DNA of 15,558 nucleotides, from positions 1 through 15,558 of the forward strand of contig DAOMOP010000086.1 of NCBI GenBank assembly GCA_035444405.1, given 5' to 3'. Positions 1-7,709 of the stretch are shown here, piece after piece. Below the pieces are notes generated by a model. It did no database searches, had not been told where the DNA came from, and saw only the letters and a list, made by a program, of their open reading frames with translations. Within the stretch, counting starts at the first letter, position 1. The number at the start of each line of letters is the position of its first letter. The DNA is from DAOMOP01 sp035444405. GTDB lineage: Bacteria; Pseudomonadota; Gammaproteobacteria; Burkholderiales; Rhodocyclaceae. The translations under genes were made by a program, and so were the position numbers.

Positions 1-51
<51 letters not shown>

Positions 52-62
52 CACGAGCGCGC

Positions 63-91
63 ATTATAGCAGCGTCGCCGGCTTTTGCCAG
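63..91 (-). promoter_or_regulatory. Sigma-70-type promoter of tRNA-Pro
   Basis: The minus strand has a perfect -10 TATAAT (63-68). A 17-base spacer separates it from CTGGCA (86-91), which matches the -35 consensus at 4 of 6 positions. The -10 lies 12 bases before the tRNA 5' end at 50, giving a very short 5' leader. No Rho-independent terminator is visible between the merR stop (99) and this promoter, so operon read-through could also reach the tRNA. Confidence 0.7.
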
Positions 92-98
92 TGGCGAT

Positions 99-479
99 TC
101 AGGACCTGAGAAACTTCAGCGTTTCGATGATCTCGCCGCGCAGCTCGGACAGCAGTGCGCGCAGCTCGGCCGCCTCGCCGGCTTCCTCGTGTTCCCGAAT
201 GGCCGATTCGCCGAGCTTGTTGCGGGCGCCCGAGATCGTGAAGCCTTCCTGGTACAGCAGCTCGCGAATACGCCGGATCAGCACCACCTCGTGGTGCTGA
301 TAGTAGCGCCGGTTGCCGCGCCGCTTGACCGGTTTGAGCTGGGTGAACTCCTGCTCCCAGTAGCGCAGCACGTGCGGCTTGACACCGCACAGCTCGCTCA
401 CCTCGCCGATGGTGAAGTAGCGCTTGGCCGGAATCGGCGGCAACGGCACCGCCTGCTCTTCAAGACTGCCTGCTTGCAT
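99..479 (-). CDS. MerR-family transcriptional regulator
   Basis: This 126-residue protein has an N-terminal MerR helix-turn-helix: YFTIGEVSEL at about 21-30, then LRYWEQEF and the RRGNRRYY wing to about 60. A short helical, probably coiled-coil dimerisation tail follows (about 98-125). There is no C-terminal cysteine cluster or large ligand domain of the metal- or drug-sensing MerR proteins. Its effector is therefore unknown, and it belongs to the short MerR proteins often found directly after ihfA in beta- and gammaproteobacteria (established synteny). Its ATG lies inside the end of ihfA (20-base overlap), so it is probably translationally coupled. The target genes cannot be told from sequence. 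Confidence 0.9.
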   Translation of the reverse strand: MQAGSLEEQAVPLPPIPAKRYFTIGEVSELCGVKPHVLRYWEQEFTQLKPVKRRGNRRYYQHHEVVLIRRIRELLYQEGFTISGARNKLGESAIREHEEAGEAAELRALLSELRGEIIETLKFLRS

Positions 480-771
480 CGCTCAGCTGCTCCACAGCGG
501 CCTTGAGCTTCTGACTGGCATGGAAGGTCACGACCCGCCGCGCCGAGATCGGAATCTCCTCGCCGGTCTTCGGATTGCGTCCCGGGCGCTGGGGCTTGTC
601 ACGCAGCTGGAAGTTGCCGAAGCCGGACAGCTTGACGGTTTCGCCCCGCTCGAGCGCCGTGCGGATCTCCTCGAAGAAGCCCTCGACCATGTCCTTGGCT
701 TCACGCTTGTTCAGGCCGACACGCTCGAACAGCAGGTCGGCAAGTTCTGCTTTGGTCAGGGTCACGTTCAT
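460..771 (-). CDS. ihfA: Integration host factor subunit alpha
   Basis: This 103-residue HU/IHF-fold protein is the alpha subunit of the IHF heterodimer, which binds specific sites in the DNA minor groove and bends DNA sharply. IHF acts in nucleoid structure, sigma-54 promoter activation and recombination. It starts MNVTLTKAELADLLFERVGL and carries the signature SGFGNFQLRDK and the tip GRNPKTGEEI, with the intercalating proline. Frame-compatible upstream starts lie inside pheT and lack similarity, so I chose the ATG at 771, four bases after the pheT stop. This pheT-ihfA linkage is the standard proteobacterial arrangement. The partner gene ihfB is in the same window at 13978-14262. Confidence 0.96.
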   Translation of the reverse strand: MNVTLTKAELADLLFERVGLNKREAKDMVEGFFEEIRTALERGETVKLSGFGNFQLRDKPQRPGRNPKTGEEIPISARRVVTFHASQKLKAAVEQLSDASRQS

Positions 772-775
772 TTTG

Positions 776-3154
776 CTATCCACGCAGCCTCGCCCCGAGC
801 GCGGCCTCCGCCTGGCCGACGATTGCGGCAACCGCGGCATCGACTTCGGCATCCTCAAGCGTCCGGTGAGTATCTTGCATCAAGACTCTGAATGCAAGGC
901 TTCTTTTTTCGGTCTCGATGCCCTTGCCATGATAGACGTCGAACACCTCGATCGACTGCACGATCGCCGGCGCCGCCCCCTTCAACACCTCCAGCACGCG
1001 CGCCACGCTGACGCTGCCGTCCACGATCAGCGCGATGTCGCGCGCGACCGTCGGCAGGCGCGAGATCTCGCGATAGGCCGGCACCTTCGCCTTCATCACT
1101 GCGTCCAGATCGAGCTCGAACACGACCGCTCCGCTGCCCAGCTCGTAGCGCTCGACCCACACCGGATGCAGCTCGCCAATCACACCGACGAGATGGCCAT
1201 CGACCCGGACCGACGCGGCACGACCGGGATGCAGGGCCGGATGCGAGACACGCTCGAATGCGATCTCGCGCGCCCCGAGCAGCGCTTCGACGTCGGCCTT
1301 GACATCGAAGAAGTCGACCTCGCGCGTCGGCACGCCCCACTGTTCCGGCAAAGCGGGGCCGGCCGCGAGTGCGGCAAGGCGCACCGGCTGGTAAAAGCCC
1401 TCGACCGGCTCGGCGCCGACCTTGTGCTCGAAGCAGCGCCCGGTCTCGAACACACGCACGCGGCCCTGCTGGCGCTTGCGGTTGGCCGCCAGCGTGGCGC
1501 TCAGGCCCGGGATCAGGCTCGAGCGCATCACGTTCATCTGGCTGGCAATCGGATTGGCCAGGCGAATCGGCGCCGAGTTGGCGCAGAAATCGCGCTCCCA
1601 GTGCTCGTCGACGAAGGCGTAGTTGATCACCTCCTGATAGTCGCGGTCGGCAAGCAATCGGCGCAGCTGCCAGATCGGCCGCGCGCCCTCGCTGCAGTCG
1701 AGCATGGCCAGCCGGCCGCGCGGCGGCAGCGCCGGAATCGCCTCGTAGCCGTGCAGGCGCACGATCTCCTCGATCAGGTCCTCCTCGATCTCGATGTCGA
1801 AGCGAAACGACGGCGGGCTGACCACGAGCGCGTCGCCGTCGCGCGCGACGGCGAGATGCACGCCCTCGAGGAGCTTCGTCATCGTCGCGTCGTCGAGATC
1901 GACCCCGAGCACGCGACGCGCGCGCGCAGGGCGCAGCCGTACGGGCTTGCGCGCCGGCAGGTGCTCGGGTGAGACGGCCTCGACCACCGGTCCCGCCTGT
2001 CCGCCGCAGATGTCGAGGATCAAGCGCGTCGCGCGCTCGATCGCGCGGCCCGCAAGCGCGAAGTCGACGCCGCGCTCGAAGCGATGCGAGGCATCCGACG
2101 TGAAGCCGTAGGCACGTGCGCGCCCGGCGATCGCCTCCGGCGCGAAGAACGCGCTCTCGACGAACACGTCGGTGGTGTCGAGCGTGATGCCGCTGTCCTC
2201 GCCGCCCATGATGCCGGCGAGCGCGAGCGCATGCGCCTCGTCGGCGATCAGCAGCGTGTCGGCGGACGGCTCGACCTTCTGTTCGTTGAGCAGCAGCACC
2301 GACTCGCCGGCACGCGGGTAGCGCACGTGGATCGCGCCCGACAGCCGCTGGTCGTCGAACACGTGCAGCGGCTGGCCGAGCTCGAGCATCACGTAGTTGG
2401 TCACATCGACGAGCGCGCTGATCGCACGCACGCCGCTGCGCTCGAGGCGCTGCTTCATCCACTCGGGCGTGGCCGCGCGCGCATCGACGCCGCGGATGAT
2501 GCGACCGCAGTAGCGCGGGCACGCTTGCGGCGCATCGAGGACGATGTCGCGCCGGTCGTCAATGGCCGGCTCGACCGCTTCGATGGTCGGCTCGACGAGC
2601 GGCGCACCAGTCAGCGCGGCCACTTCGCGCGCGACGCCGGCAATGCTCAGGCAGTCGGCACGGTTCGGCGTGAGCTTGATCGTGAAGCGGCGATCGTCGA
2701 GCGCCAGCAGCCCACGCACGTCGGCACCGATGCCGGCGCTCGCCGGCAACTCCAGCAGGCCGGCGTGATCGTCGGAAAGACCCAGCTCGCGGGCCGAACA
2801 CAGCATGCCGAACGATTCGACGCCACGCAGCTTGGCCGCCTTGATCTCGAAGCCGGGCAGCTTCGCGCCGACGGCCGCCAGCGGGACCTTCATGCCCACC
2901 GCGGCGTTCGGCGCACCACAGACGATCTGCAGCAGCTCGCCCTGGCCCGCGTCGACGCGACACACCTTGAGCTTGTCCGCATTCGGATGCCGCTCGGCCT
3001 CGACGATCGCCGCGACGACGACGCCCGAAAACGGCGGCGCGACGGGCTCGCACGCCTCGACCTCGAGGCCGGCCATGGTCAGCAGATGATCGAGCGCTGC
3101 GCTGTCGAGTTGCGGATCGACGAAGCTCCGCAGCCACTGTTCTGAAAATTGCAT
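776..3154 (-). CDS. pheT: Phenylalanine--tRNA ligase beta subunit
   Basis: This 792-residue beta chain of the alpha2-beta2 PheRS is of the usual full length. It recognises tRNA-Phe and edits mischarged Tyr-tRNA-Phe. Visible in order are an N-terminal EMAP-II-like tRNA-binding OB fold (about 39-148, with HPNADKLKVCRV and GMLCSARELGL), the B3/B4 editing region in the middle (with the LTPNRADCLSIAGVAREVAA segment just before it), a B5 domain (about 400-480), a synthetase-like core, and the C-terminal ferredoxin-fold anticodon-binding domain (from about 700, with RLPTVARDIALIV). The ATG follows the pheS stop by seven bases. The ribosome-binding site lies in the pheS tail, which fits coupled, balanced synthesis of the two subunits. 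Confidence 0.98.
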   Translation of the reverse strand: MQFSEQWLRSFVDPQLDSAALDHLLTMAGLEVEACEPVAPPFSGVVVAAIVEAERHPNADKLKVCRVDAGQGELLQIVCGAPNAAVGMKVPLAAVGAKLPGFEIKAAKLRGVESFGMLCSARELGLSDDHAGLLELPASAGIGADVRGLLALDDRRFTIKLTPNRADCLSIAGVAREVAALTGAPLVEPTIEAVEPAIDDRRDIVLDAPQACPRYCGRIIRGVDARAATPEWMKQRLERSGVRAISALVDVTNYVMLELGQPLHVFDDQRLSGAIHVRYPRAGESVLLLNEQKVEPSADTLLIADEAHALALAGIMGGEDSGITLDTTDVFVESAFFAPEAIAGRARAYGFTSDASHRFERGVDFALAGRAIERATRLILDICGGQAGPVVEAVSPEHLPARKPVRLRPARARRVLGVDLDDATMTKLLEGVHLAVARDGDALVVSPPSFRFDIEIEEDLIEEIVRLHGYEAIPALPPRGRLAMLDCSEGARPIWQLRRLLADRDYQEVINYAFVDEHWERDFCANSAPIRLANPIASQMNVMRSSLIPGLSATLAANRKRQQGRVRVFETGRCFEHKVGAEPVEGFYQPVRLAALAAGPALPEQWGVPTREVDFFDVKADVEALLGAREIAFERVSHPALHPGRAASVRVDGHLVGVIGELHPVWVERYELGSGAVVFELDLDAVMKAKVPAYREISRLPTVARDIALIVDGSVSVARVLEVLKGAAPAIVQSIEVFDVYHGKGIETEKRSLAFRVLMQDTHRTLEDAEVDAAVAAIVGQAEAALGARLRG

Positions 3155-3161
3155 GATTCGG

Positions 3162-4193
3162 TTACCTGAACTGGGTCAAGAAGCGCAGATCGTTGTCGAA
3201 GAACAGACGCAGATCGTTGATGCCGTAGCGCAGCATCGCGAGGCGGTCCAGGCCCATGCCGAACGCGAAGCCGGTGTAGCGCTCGGGGTCGATGCCGCCA
3301 AAGCGCAGCACGTTCGGATGGACCATGCCGCAGCCGGCGATCTCGAGCCAGTTCCCTTCGAGCGCACCGCTCATGAAGGCGACGTCGATCTCGGCGCTGG
3401 GCTCGGTGAACGGAAAGAACGACGGGCGAAAGCGCACCTCGAGGTCGTCCGACTCGAAGAACTTGCGCAGGAAATCCGCGACCACGCCCTTCAGGTCCGC
3501 GAAGCTCACCGTCTCGCCGACCCACAGCCCCTCGACCTGATGGAACATCGGCGAGTGCGTCGCGTCCGAATCGACGCGATACACGCGCCCCGGGGCGATC
3601 ACGCGCACGTCCGGCATCACTGCGGCGTCCCTGTATCGCGCGACGTGCGCGAGCATCGCGCGGATCTGCACCGGGCTGGTGTGCGTGCGCAGCAGCACGT
3701 CCTCGCGCCCTTCGAGATAGAAGGTGTCGTGCATCGAGCGCGCCGGGTGGTTGTCGGGCGTGTTCAGCGCGGTGAAGTTGTGCCAGTCGGTCTCGATCTC
3801 GGGGCCGTCGGCGACGATGAAGCCGATCGAGCGGAACAGCGCCTCGACGCGCTCGAGCGTACGGCTCACCGGGTGCAGACCACCGACGCCGGCACCACGG
3901 CCCGGCAAGGTGACGTCGAGCGCCTCGGCCGCGAGCTGGGCGTGCAGGCGCGCCTCACGCAGCGCCTCGCGACGCGCCTCGAGCGCCGCCTCGACCGCAT
4001 CCTTGGCACGGTTGATCGCCGCGCCCGCCGCACGCCGCTCGTCGGCAGGCAGCTTGCCCAGGCTCTTCAGGCGCTCGGTCAGCGACCCCGACTTGCCCAG
4101 ATAGCGGGCCTTGGCCTGCTCGAGCTGGGCGCTGTCGGACGCCTTCGCAAAAGTCGCGATCGCCTCTTCAACAAGTTGGTCCAGGTTGTCCAT
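3162..4193 (-). CDS. pheS: Phenylalanine--tRNA ligase alpha subunit
   Basis: This 343-residue class II catalytic subunit activates phenylalanine with ATP and charges tRNA-Phe. An N-terminal coiled coil (about 1-90, with YLGKSGSLTERL) precedes the catalytic core. Motif 2 is at about 202-221 (GRVYRVDSDATHSPMFHQVE) and motif 3 at about 308-324 (GFAFGMGLDRLAMLRYG). GLHPVSRT and FTEPSAEIDV are also typical. The length matches the family. The ATG at 4193 aligns with known PheS N termini, yet no Shine-Dalgarno sequence is visible in the 20 bases upstream. A hairpin with a U tract (4217-4247) sits just before the gene and probably controls pheST expression. Confidence 0.98.
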   Translation of the reverse strand: MDNLDQLVEEAIATFAKASDSAQLEQAKARYLGKSGSLTERLKSLGKLPADERRAAGAAINRAKDAVEAALEARREALREARLHAQLAAEALDVTLPGRGAGVGGLHPVSRTLERVEALFRSIGFIVADGPEIETDWHNFTALNTPDNHPARSMHDTFYLEGREDVLLRTHTSPVQIRAMLAHVARYRDAAVMPDVRVIAPGRVYRVDSDATHSPMFHQVEGLWVGETVSFADLKGVVADFLRKFFESDDLEVRFRPSFFPFTEPSAEIDVAFMSGALEGNWLEIAGCGMVHPNVLRFGGIDPERYTGFAFGMGLDRLAMLRYGINDLRLFFDNDLRFLTQFR

Positions 4194-4216
4194 GTGCGTG
4201 CGTGGGAAGTGTCAGG

Positions 4217-4247
4217 AAAAAAAAAGGAGGCCAGGCCTCCTTTTTTT
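4217..4247 (-). terminator. Intrinsic terminator / attenuator between rplT and pheS
   Basis: The core GGAGGC-CAG-GCCTCC (4226-4240) is flanked by nine A (4217-4225) and seven T (4241-4247). Read on the minus strand it is a GC-rich hairpin ending in nine U. The A and U tracts can extend the pairing, so it could act in both directions. It begins 13 bases after the rplT stop and ends 23 bases before the pheS start. Because pheS has no obvious promoter of its own here, it probably works as a partial terminator or attenuator for pheST-ihfA-merR (inference). Confidence 0.88.
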
Positions 4248-4260
4248 GTGCCGCGCTGAC

Positions 4261-4623
4261 TCAGGCGGCGGCGAGTTTGGCCCGGGCTTGGTCGGCGAGC
4301 GCCGCAAAAGCGGGCTTGTCGAACACGGCCAGGTCGGCCAGCACCTTGCGGTCGACCTCGATGGCGGCCTTCTTCAGGCCGTTCATGAAGGTGCTGTAGG
4401 TCAGCCCAACTTCACGCGCGGCGGCGTTGATCCGGGCGATCCACAGCGCGCGGAACTGGCGCTTGCGCTGACGGCGATCGCGATATGCATACTGGCCGGC
4501 CTTCATCACCGCCTGTTTGGCGATGCGATAGACGTTCTTGCGGCGGCCGCGATAACCCTTGGCCTGGTCGAGAACCTTCTTGTGACGGGCGCGGGCGGTT
4601 ACACCACGTTTGACTCGGGGCAT
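4261..4623 (-). CDS. rplT: 50S ribosomal protein L20
   Basis: This 120-residue L20 is an early-assembly 23S rRNA-binding protein, and in E. coli and Bacillus it represses its own operon. The N terminus MPRVKRGVTARARHKKVL, the segment YRGRRKNVYRIAKQAVMKAG and the body RDRRQRKRQFRALWI are diagnostic. The strongly basic N-terminal extension is complete. A good Shine-Dalgarno (AGGAG, six bases of spacing) starts right after the rpmI TGA stop. Twelve bases separate the two genes. The structured leader before rpmI is a candidate target for its autoregulation. Confidence 0.98.
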   Translation of the reverse strand: MPRVKRGVTARARHKKVLDQAKGYRGRRKNVYRIAKQAVMKAGQYAYRDRRQRKRQFRALWIARINAAAREVGLTYSTFMNGLKKAAIEVDRKVLADLAVFDKPAFAALADQARAKLAAA

Positions 4624-4635
4624 GGCGGTCTCCTA

Positions 4636-4833
4636 TCAAGCGTACGGAAGCATCGCGCGGATCAGCTTCTGATCGGCGGCGTGCACTTCGGTCATACCAC
4701 GCAGCTGGCGCTTGGCCTTGGTGGTCTTCTTGGTAAGGATGTGGCGCTTGAACGCCTGGGACCGCTTGATCCCGCCGCTTGCGCGGATCTTGAACCGCTT
4801 GGCGGCTCCGCTCTTGGTTTTCATCTTGGGCAT
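4636..4833 (-). CDS. rpmI: 50S ribosomal protein L35
   Basis: This 65-residue L35 begins MPKMKTKSGAAKRFKIRASG and contains KRSQAFKRHILTKKTTKAKR, with the usual very basic composition. The frame stays open upstream to 5007, but similarity starts only at the ATG at 4833. A strong Shine-Dalgarno CAGGAG (4840-4845, six bases of spacing) supports that start. It lies between infC and rplT, as in most proteobacteria, and is preceded by a 253-base non-coding leader. Confidence 0.97.
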   Translation of the reverse strand: MPKMKTKSGAAKRFKIRASGGIKRSQAFKRHILTKKTTKAKRQLRGMTEVHAADQKLIRAMLPYA

Positions 4834-5086
4834 TGCCAACTCCTGTTTTGAACATGCCGCCAGGTAGCGCCGACTGCAGCGCCTTTGACACCTGACACCA
4901 CTTGTTGTGAAGCACCGGTTCGCGCCTCGCGCCTTCCGCCGAAAACGCCGTTCGCCGCACACCCGAAGGGCTGCGCAGCAAACGATCGATTCCTGCAGAT
5001 CCCGCATCCGCGGGAGAGCACGACGGCCGGATTGCCCGGCACCTCTGTCTGTCCCTCGTCGAAGGGACGAACTCCTTGCCGACCCG
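4834..5086 (-). promoter_or_regulatory. Structured leader between infC and rpmI; candidate L20 autoregulatory region
   Basis: This 253-base stretch has no supported gene. On the minus strand, starting 18 bases after the infC stop, it contains three strong hairpins in series: GTCCCT/AGGGAC (5051-5068), GCCGG/CCGGC (5026-5040) and TCCCGC/GCGGGA (5000-5015). A tandem seven-base repeat (TGACACC twice on the plus strand, 4886-4899) lies nearer to rpmI. None of the hairpins has a U tract, so they are not simple terminators. In E. coli, ribosomal protein L20 represses rpmI-rplT by binding an RNA in this same position. I did not identify the L20-binding fold itself, so the function is inferred from location and structure. 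Confidence 0.5.
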
Positions 5087-5608
5087 TCAGCTGGTCTTCT
5101 TCGGTGCGATCACCATGATCATCTGACGGCCTTCCATCTTGGGCATCTGCTCGACCACCGCAATCTCTTCGAGATCGGACTTGATGCGTTCGAGCTGGCG
5201 CATGCCGATTTCCTGATGCGCCATTTCGCGGCCACGAAACCGCAGCGTGACTTTTGCCTTGTCGCCTTCGCCCAGAAAACGTTTCAGATTGCGCAGCTTG
5301 ATCTGATAGTCGTTCTCATCGGTGCCGGGTCGCAGCTTGACTTCCTTGACCTGCACCTGCTTCTGCTTGAGTCTGGCCTCGTGAGCCTTCTTCTGCTCCT
5401 GGTACTTGAACTTGCCGAAATCCATCACCTTGCAGACTGGCGGCTTGGCCAGTGGTGCGATCTCGACGAGATCGAGACCCGCTTCCTCTGCAACGCTCAG
5501 GGCAGTGTTCAAGGACACGATGCCGAGCTGTTCCCCGTCATCTCCTACCAGCCGGACTTCTGGCGCGTTGATTTCTCCATTTACGCGCTGCTTTTTTTCT
5601 TGAGCGAT
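5087..5608 (-). CDS. infC: Translation initiation factor IF-3, probable AUC start
   Basis: This 173-residue protein binds the 30S subunit, prevents premature subunit joining and checks start-codon pairing. The N domain (about 8-77) has RVNGEINAPEVRLVGDDGEQ and PPVCKVMDFGKFKYQEQKK. A basic linker helix leads to the C domain (about 84-170; VKLRPGTDENDYQIKLRNL, VTLRFRGREMAHQ). No ATG exists at the expected N terminus. The frame stays open to a TTG at 5632 and a GTG at 5623. However, the GGAG at 5618-5621 lies nine bases before an ATC codon (5606-5608) followed by AQEKKQRVNGE, the usual N terminus. I therefore choose ATC, in keeping with the rare start codons through which IF3 represses its own synthesis in E. 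coli. Confidence 0.95.
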   Translation of the reverse strand: MAQEKKQRVNGEINAPEVRLVGDDGEQLGIVSLNTALSVAEEAGLDLVEIAPLAKPPVCKVMDFGKFKYQEQKKAHEARLKQKQVQVKEVKLRPGTDENDYQIKLRNLKRFLGEGDKAKVTLRFRGREMAHQEIGMRQLERIKSDLEEIAVVEQMPKMEGRQMIMVIAPKKTS

Positions 5609-5617
5609 GGTTCGGTT

Positions 5618-5621
5618 CTCC
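5618..5621 (-). promoter_or_regulatory. Shine-Dalgarno sequence that sets the infC start
   Basis: GGAG on the minus strand is placed nine bases upstream of the ATC codon at 5606-5608. The alternative GTG (5621-5623) overlaps this site, and the TTG at 5632 has no purine-rich stretch before it and lies three bases after the thrS stop. The site therefore favours initiation at ATC. Confidence 0.65.
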
Positions 5622-5635
5622 ACATAAAACAAAAA

Positions 5636-7555
5636 TCAGACCGAACCGGCCTTCGTGTCGATCTCACGAAGCCAGCGTTCGATCAGCGAATCAAGGGACA
5701 TCTGGCCCAGGTCATGACCGCCCCGCGCGCGCACCGCAACCACTCCGGCGGCCTTTTCCTTCTCGCCGACCACCAGCAGATACGGCAGCCGGTGCACGCT
5801 GTGCTCGCGGATTTTATAGTTAATCTTTTCGTTGCGCAAATCGGCCTCGACCCGGAATCCCGCCTGCTTGAGCCGTGCCGTCACGCTTCGGGCATACTCG
5901 GCCTGCCCTTCCGAGATGTTCATCACGACGCCATGGACCGGCGCGAGCCACATCGGGAAGGCCCCGGCGTAGTGCTCGATCAGGATGCCGGTGAAGCGCT
6001 CGAGCGAGCCGAACAGCGCGCGATGCAGCATCACCGGCCGCTTGCGCGTGTTGTCCTCGGCGACGTAGTGGATGTCGAAGCGCTCGGGCAGGTTCATGTC
6101 CACCTGCAAGGTGCCGCACTGCCAGTCGCGGCCGATCGTGTCGCGCAGCACGAACTCGAGCTTGGGCCCGTAGAACGCGCCCTCGCCCGGAAAGAGCTCG
6201 TACTTCATGCCCATGTGATCGAGCGCGGCGGCCAGCGCCCCTTCGAGCTTGTCCCATGTCTCGTCGCTGCCGATGCGGTGATCGGGCCGCGTGGACAGCT
6301 TGATGCGCACGTTCTCGAAGCCGAAGTCCTTGTAGATGTCGAGAATCAGCGCGACGACGTCCCGGCACTCCTGCTCCATCTGCTCTTCGGTACAGAAGAT
6401 GTGCGCGTCGTCCTGCGTGAAGTGGCGCACCCGCAGCAGCCCGTGCAGCGCGCCCGACGGCTCGTAGCGGTGCACCTTGCCGAATTCGGCCATGCGCAGC
6501 GGCAGATCGCGATAGCTCTTCAGCCCCTGCGCGAACATCGACACTGCGCCGGGGCAGTTCATCGGCTTCAGCGCGAAGATGCGCTCGTCCTCGGTCTGCG
6601 TCGTGAACATGTTCTGGCGGTAGTTCTGCCAGTGCCCCGACGTCTCCCACAGGGCGCGGTCCATCACGTCCGGCGTGTTGACCTCGACATAGCCGGCCTC
6701 GTCCTGGCGCCGGCGCATGTAGCCGATCAGCGACTGGAACAGCGTCCAGCCCTTCGGATGCCAGAACACCGCACCTGGGGCATTGTCCTGGAAGTGGAAC
6801 AGCCCGAGCTGCTGGCCGAGCTTGCGGTGGTCGCGCTTCTCGGCCTCTTCGAGCATGTGCAGGTAGGCCGCGAGGTCTTCCTTCTTTGCCCAGGCGGTGC
6901 CGTAGATGCGCTGCAGCATCTCGTTCTTCGAGTCGCCGCGCCAGTATGCGCCAGCCACCTTGGTGAGCTTGAAGACCTTCAGCCGACCCGTCGACGGCAC
7001 GTGCGGCCCGCGGCACAGGTCGATGAAATCACCCTGGCGGTACAGCGAGACGTCCTCGGCCTCGGGGATCGAGGCGATGATCTCGGCCTTGTAGTGCTCG
7101 CCCTGCGACTTGAAGAAGGCCACCGCCTCGTCGCGTGCCCACACCTCGCGCGACACCGGGATCTCGGCCTTCGCGAGCTCGGCCATGCGCGCCTCGATGC
7201 GCTCGAGATCCTCCGGCGTGAACGGACGCTTGTACGCGAAATCGTAGTAGAAGCCGTTTTCGATCACCGGCCCGATCGTCACCTGCGCGTCCGGAAACAG
7301 CTCCTTGACCGCATGCGCGAGCAGGTGCGCCGTCGAGTGACGGATGATCTCCAGCCCCTCGGCGTTGCGATCGGTGACGATCTCGAGCGGCGCATCGGCG
7401 TCGATGCGATACGAGAGATCAACCATGCGGCCATCGACCTTGCCCGCCAGCGCCGACTTCGCCAGCCCGGCACCGATCGAGCGAGCCACCTCGGCGACCG
7501 TCACCGGCCCGTCGAACTGGCGCACGGAACCGTCGGGGAGCGTGATATTCGGCAT
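5636..7555 (-). CDS. thrS: Threonine--tRNA ligase
   Basis: This 639-residue class II synthetase is full length. An N-terminal TGS domain (about 1-62) is followed by an editing domain that hydrolyses Ser-tRNA-Thr, with H73, H77 and C181 in place (HSTAHLLAHA and LCRGPHV). The catalytic core has zinc ligands at C334 (MNCPG), H385 and H511, in the same numbering as the E. coli enzyme, with motif 2 around RYEPSGALHGLLRVR. The C-terminal anticodon-binding domain starts near 535. The frame stays open upstream through the tRNA-Val gene, but the ATG at 7555 begins MPNITLPDGS, the standard N terminus. It heads the infC-rpmI-rplT-pheST group, with three bases or so between its stop and the first possible infC start. 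Confidence 0.98.
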   Translation of the reverse strand: MPNITLPDGSVRQFDGPVTVAEVARSIGAGLAKSALAGKVDGRMVDLSYRIDADAPLEIVTDRNAEGLEIIRHSTAHLLAHAVKELFPDAQVTIGPVIENGFYYDFAYKRPFTPEDLERIEARMAELAKAEIPVSREVWARDEAVAFFKSQGEHYKAEIIASIPEAEDVSLYRQGDFIDLCRGPHVPSTGRLKVFKLTKVAGAYWRGDSKNEMLQRIYGTAWAKKEDLAAYLHMLEEAEKRDHRKLGQQLGLFHFQDNAPGAVFWHPKGWTLFQSLIGYMRRRQDEAGYVEVNTPDVMDRALWETSGHWQNYRQNMFTTQTEDERIFALKPMNCPGAVSMFAQGLKSYRDLPLRMAEFGKVHRYEPSGALHGLLRVRHFTQDDAHIFCTEEQMEQECRDVVALILDIYKDFGFENVRIKLSTRPDHRIGSDETWDKLEGALAAALDHMGMKYELFPGEGAFYGPKLEFVLRDTIGRDWQCGTLQVDMNLPERFDIHYVAEDNTRKRPVMLHRALFGSLERFTGILIEHYAGAFPMWLAPVHGVVMNISEGQAEYARSVTARLKQAGFRVEADLRNEKINYKIREHSVHRLPYLLVVGEKEKAAGVVAVRARGGHDLGQMSLDSLIERWLREIDTKAGSV

Positions 7556-7595
7556 TTTCAAAGTCTCGAACAGGAGTTTCGACAAAGTCCGGGCG

Positions 7596-7624
7596 AAAAA
7601 AAAAGTGCGGCCGAGCCGCACTTT
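7596..7624 (-). terminator. Intrinsic terminator/attenuator between tRNA-Val and thrS
   Basis: A ten-base stem AAAGTGCGGC/GCCGCACTTT (7602-7611 and 7615-7624) with a three-base loop is followed on the minus strand by a run of nine T (7604 to 7596). It lies 85 bases after the tRNA-Val 3' end and about 40 bases before the thrS ATG. It must end the tRNA-Val transcript. Because I see no good promoter between it and thrS, it may also meter read-through into the operon. Confidence 0.9.
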
Positions 7625-7709
7625 CTTATGGAGCACTACTGCGGAGCCCGACTGATTCAGTTTCCGGCTTCGGTAGTAGTTCGGAACATTTGTTCGACTC
7701 CAGGGTATT

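Noticed and set aside
855..2522. A 555-codon minus-strand frame overlapping pheT.
   Set aside because: It is an arginine/alanine-rich shadow in the wrong frame of pheT; pheT itself has all its domains intact.
575..3145. Two long plus-strand frames (575-1972 and 2084-3145) opposite pheT.
   Set aside because: They mirror a full-length conserved pheT and have low-complexity products typical of antisense shadows.
5000..5068. The three hairpins after infC as Rho-independent terminators.
   Set aside because: None is followed by a T run on the minus strand, so they are better seen as leader structure.
5609..5632. TTG (5632) or GTG (5623) as the infC start.
   Set aside because: The TTG has no Shine-Dalgarno and the GTG overlaps the GGAG site; neither N terminus matches IF3 proteins, unlike the ATC start.
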